A stretch of DNA of 64,000 nucleotides from Pseudomonas zanjanensis (GTDB taxonomy: Bacteria > Pseudomonadota > Gammaproteobacteria > Pseudomonadales > Pseudomonadaceae), in the NCBI RefSeq assembly GCF_014268745.2, contig NZ_JABWRB020000002.1, positions 434,001 through 498,000 of the forward strand, given 5' to 3'. Positions 61,112 through 64,000 of this stretch are shown piece by piece. Within the stretch, counting starts at the first letter, position 1. Every line of letters starts with the position of its first letter. The translations under genes were made by a program, and so were the position numbers. The notes beneath the pieces were generated by a model. It was not told the DNA's origin and ran no database searches. It was given only the letters and a program-made list of their open reading frames with translations.

Positions 61112-62325
61112 ACCTGATGAACATCATCAAGCCGTACCCGTCGCCGCTGATCACCGGTCGTGGCATCGATCTGGATTTCCCGATGCTCGCCGGTTGCCTG
61201 GCCTTGCTGGGCCTGGGCCTGGTCATGATCACCTCCGCGTCGTCGGAAGTGGCCGCCGTGCAGTCGGGCAACACCCTTTACCACATGATCCGCCACCTGA
61301 TTTACCTGGTGATCGGCCTGGGCGCGTGCATCGTCACGATGATGGTGCCGATCGCCACCTGGCAACGCCTGGGCTGGATGATGTTGCTCGGTGCCTTCGG
61401 CCTGTTGGTGATGGTGCTCTTGCCGGGTATTGGCCGCGAGGTCAACGGCTCGATGCGCTGGATCGGCTTCAGCTTCTTCAACGTCCAGCCTTCGGAGATC
61501 GCCAAGGTCTTCGTGGTGATCTACCTCGCCGGTTACCTGGTGCGTCGCCAGAAGGAAGTGCGCGAGAGCTGGATGGGGTTCTTCAAGCCGTTCATCGTGT
61601 TGCTGCCGATGGCCGGCCTGCTGCTGATGGAGCCGGACTTCGGCGCCACGGTGGTGATGATGGGCGCGGCGGCGGCGATGCTGTTCCTCGGCGGCGTCGG
61701 GCTGTTCCGTTTCACCTTGATGGTCGCGCTGGCGGTGGCGGCGGTAACGGTGCTGGTGCAGGCACAACCGTATCGGATGGCGCGCCTGATCACCTTTACC
61801 GATCCGTGGGCCGACCAGTTCGGTTCCGGCTATCAATTGACCCAGGCGCTGATTGCTTTCGGTCGCGGCGAGTGGCTGGGCGTGGGCCTGGGCAACAGCG
61901 TGCAGAAGCAGTTCTACCTGCCGGAAGCCCACACCGACTTCGTGTTCTCGGTCCTGGCCGAAGAACTGGGGATGGTGGGTTCCCTGTGCACCGTCGCCCT
62001 GTTCGTGTTCGTCTGCGTGCGTGGCATGTACATCGGCTTGTGGGCGGAAAAGGCCAAACAGTTCTTCGCCGCCTATGTGGCGTATGGCTTGTCGTTCCTG
62101 TGGATTGGCCAGTTTTTGATCAACATCGGCGTGAACGTCGGCCTGTTGCCGACCAAGGGCCTGACGCTGCCGTTCCTCAGTTACGGCGGCAGTTCCCTGG
62201 TGATCTGCTGTGCCTGTCTCGGCCTGTTGCTGCGCATCGAATGGGAGAGTCGAACCCACCTGGGCAGCGAAGAGATGGAATTCCAGGAGAGCGACTTCGC
62301 CGAGGAGCCGACTCATGGGCGCTAA
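61108..62325 (+). CDS. ftsW: Septal peptidoglycan polymerase FtsW
   Basis: A 405-residue SEDS-family membrane glycosyltransferase with about ten helices. Conserved blocks are NVQPSEIAKVFVVIYLAGYL, HTDFVFSVLAEELG and TKGLTLPFLSYGGSSL. It polymerises septal glycan from lipid II together with FtsI. ATG at 61108 overlaps the murD stop; its end overlaps murG by 11 nt. A parallel open frame in another phase is a shadow. Confidence 0.97.
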   Translation: MNLMNIIKPYPSPLITGRGIDLDFPMLAGCLALLGLGLVMITSASSEVAAVQSGNTLYHMIRHLIYLVIGLGACIVTMMVPIATWQRLGWMMLLGAFGLLVMVLLPGIGREVNGSMRWIGFSFFNVQPSEIAKVFVVIYLAGYLVRRQKEVRESWMGFFKPFIVLLPMAGLLLMEPDFGATVVMMGAAAAMLFLGGVGLFRFTLMVALAVAAVTVLVQAQPYRMARLITFTDPWADQFGSGYQLTQALIAFGRGEWLGVGLGNSVQKQFYLPEAHTDFVFSVLAEELGMVGSLCTVALFVFVCVRGMYIGLWAEKAKQFFAAYVAYGLSFLWIGQFLINIGVNVGLLPTKGLTLPFLSYGGSSLVICCACLGLLLRIEWESRTHLGSEEMEFQESDFAEEPTHGR

Positions 62326-63385
62326 CGTGCTGATCATGGCGGGCGGTACCGGCGGGCACGTATTCCCGGCGCTGGCCTGTGCCCGGGAGTTCCAGGCACG
62401 CGGCTACACCGTGCACTGGCTGGGCACGCCACGGGGCATCGAGAACGAACTGGTGCCCGGCGCCGGCCTCGAACTGCACCGGATCGACGCCAGCGGCCTG
62501 CGGGGCAAGGGCAAGCTGTCGTTGCTCAAGGCACCGCTGATGCTGCTCAAGTCGGTCTGGCAGGCGCGGGCAATCATTCGTCGGCTGCGGCCGGTGTGCG
62601 TGGTCGGGTTCGGCGGTTATGTGACCGGGCCGGGCGGCGTTGCGGCAAAACTGGCCGGTGTGCCGGTGATCGTCCACGAGCAGAACGCCGTGGCCGGTAC
62701 CGCCAATCGGTTACTGGTGCCGTTGGCCGCCCGGGTCTGTGAAGCCTTTCCCGACACCTTTACCCTGTCGGGCAGCCGTCGCACCACCGGCAACCCGGTG
62801 CGTACCGAGCTGTTCCTCGAAACACCGCGCCCGGCCCTGGCCGGACGCAAGGCGCGTTTGCTGGTCCTGGGTGGAAGCCTGGGGGCGGAACCGTTGAACA
62901 AATTGCTGCCCGAAGCCCTGTCGCAGGTCGCCCCCGAACTGCGCCCGGAAGTGTTTCACCAGGCCGGCAAAAACCACGATGAAGTGACCGCCGAGCGCTA
63001 CCGCGCCGCTGGCGTCGAGGCGCAAGTGCAGCCTTTCATCAAAGACATGGCCCAAGCCTATGGCTGGGCCGACCTGGTGGTCTGCCGCGCAGGCGCGCTG
63101 ACCATCAGTGAACTGGCTGCCGCCGGTCTGCCCTCGATGCTGGTGCCTTTGCCCCACGCCATCGACGATCACCAGACCCGTAACGCCGATTATTTGGCCC
63201 GTGAAGGCGCTGCTTTCCTGATGCCGCAAAGAACGACTGGCGCCGCGGATCTTGCCGCCCGCCTGACAGAGGTTTTGATGCAGCCGCAACGACTTGAAGA
63301 CATGGCCCGCGCCGCGCGCCGCCTGGCCAAACCCGATGCCACGGCCCAAGTGGTCGATACCTGCCTGGAGGTGGCCCATGGTTGA
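62315..63385 (+). CDS. murG: UDP-GlcNAc:lipid I transferase MurG
   Basis: A 356-residue peripheral membrane glycosyltransferase that turns lipid I into lipid II. The N-terminal glycine loop is GGTGGHVFPAL (10-20) and FGGYVTGPGGVAAKL is the second; the UDP-GlcNAc-binding C-domain has CRAGALTISELAAAGLPSML. ATG at 62315 lies within the end of ftsW, with CGAGGAG upstream. It overlaps murC by 8 nt. Confidence 0.97.
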   Translation: MGANVLIMAGGTGGHVFPALACAREFQARGYTVHWLGTPRGIENELVPGAGLELHRIDASGLRGKGKLSLLKAPLMLLKSVWQARAIIRRLRPVCVVGFGGYVTGPGGVAAKLAGVPVIVHEQNAVAGTANRLLVPLAARVCEAFPDTFTLSGSRRTTGNPVRTELFLETPRPALAGRKARLLVLGGSLGAEPLNKLLPEALSQVAPELRPEVFHQAGKNHDEVTAERYRAAGVEAQVQPFIKDMAQAYGWADLVVCRAGALTISELAAAGLPSMLVPLPHAIDDHQTRNADYLAREGAAFLMPQRTTGAADLAARLTEVLMQPQRLEDMARAARRLAKPDATAQVVDTCLEVAHG

Positions 63386-64000
63386 GAATCGCAAAGCCAT
63401 GCCGCAACCGGAAATGCGCCGTATCCGCCGCATCCACTTCGTCGGTATCGGCGGCGTGGGTATGTGCGGGATCGCCGAGGTGTTGCTGAACCTGGGTTAC
63501 CAGGTCTCGGGTTCCGACCTGAAGGCTTCCCCGGTCACCGAGCGCCTGGAATCCTTCGGCGCGCAGATTTTTATCGGCCACCGTGCCGAGAACGCCGCCA
63601 ATGCCGACGTGCTGGTGGTGTCCAGCGCCGTGAACACGTCCAACCCGGAAGTCGCCACCGCCCTGGAACGCCGCATTCCGGTGGTGCCACGGGCCGAGAT
63701 GCTCGCCGAGCTGATGCGCTATCGCCACGGCATCGCCGTCGCCGGTACTCATGGCAAGACCACCACCACCAGCCTGATCGCCTCGGTGTTCGCCGCTGGT
63801 GGCCTCGACCCGACATTCGTGATCGGTGGTCGTTTGAACGCCGCGGGCACCAATGCCCAACTGGGCACCAGCCGCTACCTGATCGCCGAAGCCGACGAGA
63901 GCGATGCGAGCTTCCTGCACTTGCAACCGCTGGTGGCCGTGGTGACCAACATCGACGCCGACCACATGGCGACCTACGACGGCGACTTCAACAAGCTGAA
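63378..64000 (+). CDS. murC: UDP-MurNAc L-Ala ligase MurC, N-terminal part (cut by window edge)
   Basis: The first 207 residues of the Mur ligase that adds L-alanine to UDP-MurNAc. The nucleotide-sugar glycine loop is GIGGVGMCG (23-31) and the ATP loop is GTHGKTTTT (123-131), followed by LIAEADESDASFLHLQP. ATG at 63378 lies inside the end of murG. The ligase C-terminus is outside the window; frame is open to the last base. Confidence 0.97.
   Translation, partial: MVENRKAMPQPEMRRIRRIHFVGIGGVGMCGIAEVLLNLGYQVSGSDLKASPVTERLESFGAQIFIGHRAENAANADVLVVSSAVNTSNPEVATALERRIPVVPRAEMLAELMRYRHGIAVAGTHGKTTTTSLIASVFAAGGLDPTFVIGGRLNAAGTNAQLGTSRYLIAEADESDASFLHLQPLVAVVTNIDADHMATYDGDFNKL

Noticed and set aside
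60936..62333. 465-codon plus-strand frame overlapping murD and ftsW
   Set aside because: Out of phase with ftsW, which has clear SEDS motifs; the frame has arginine/glycine-rich shadow composition.

Overview
The window is a piece of a Pseudomonas chromosome, most likely from the P. fluorescens group. The evidence is the high GC content, the gene order rplM-rpsI-petABC-sspAB-(dolP-gmhA-yraN-lpoA)-rsmI-rnpB-mraZ-dcw, and many Pseudomonas-type REP inverted pairs (core gggagcaagctccctcgcca or tgggagcgggcttgctcgcg) between genes. The species call is inference. No tRNA, rRNA, CRISPR array or prophage was seen.

1-20.2 kb: an accessory Tc (toxin complex) locus. On the minus strand lie TcB (SpvB/TcdB type) and the start of a TcC/RHS protein cut by the window edge. 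On the plus strand TcA is split into two proteins, as in the Tcc/Tca systems: an N-terminal VRP1-type subunit with an immunoglobulin-like tail, and a C-terminal subunit with neuraminidase-like and TcB-binding regions. A third very large protein (1636 aa) follows, made largely of repeated beta-sandwich-like units, two of them almost identical in DNA. A dead IS4-like element with recognisable terminal inverted repeats sits between the two divergent arms.

20.2-33.4 kb: a complete-looking ectoine/5-hydroxyectoine uptake and catabolism regulon. It comprises the ABC transporter ehuBCDA (minus strand), the divergent MocR-type regulator enuR, then eutB, eutC, doeA, doeB, doeX, doeC and doeD. Import feeds ring opening (DoeA), deacetylation (DoeB), transamination (DoeD) and oxidation (DoeC) to aspartate, with EutBC assigned to hydroxyectoine. 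A CTAG-centred dyad occurs upstream of both enuR/ehuB and eutB and is proposed here as the regulator's binding site.

33.5-41.1 kb: mixed core genes: zapG (yhcB), an alpha/beta hydrolase, trpS, zapE, a GlxA-type AraC regulator, a divergent acyl-CoA dehydrogenase, and a Tas-like aldo-keto reductase.

41.2-52.1 kb: conserved housekeeping block: rplM-rpsI, the cytochrome bc1 operon petABC, sspAB, a repeat-rich 0.9 kb intergenic region, the envelope operon lpoA-yraN-gmhA-dolP (minus strand), rsmI and the RNase P RNA.

52.3-64 kb: the division and cell wall (dcw) cluster mraZ-rsmH-ftsL-ftsI-murE-murF-mraY-murD-ftsW-murG-murC (murC cut by the edge). Its genes overlap or nearly touch. A clear promoter and three AGTGG repeats at 10-bp spacing, probably the MraZ operator, lie upstream.
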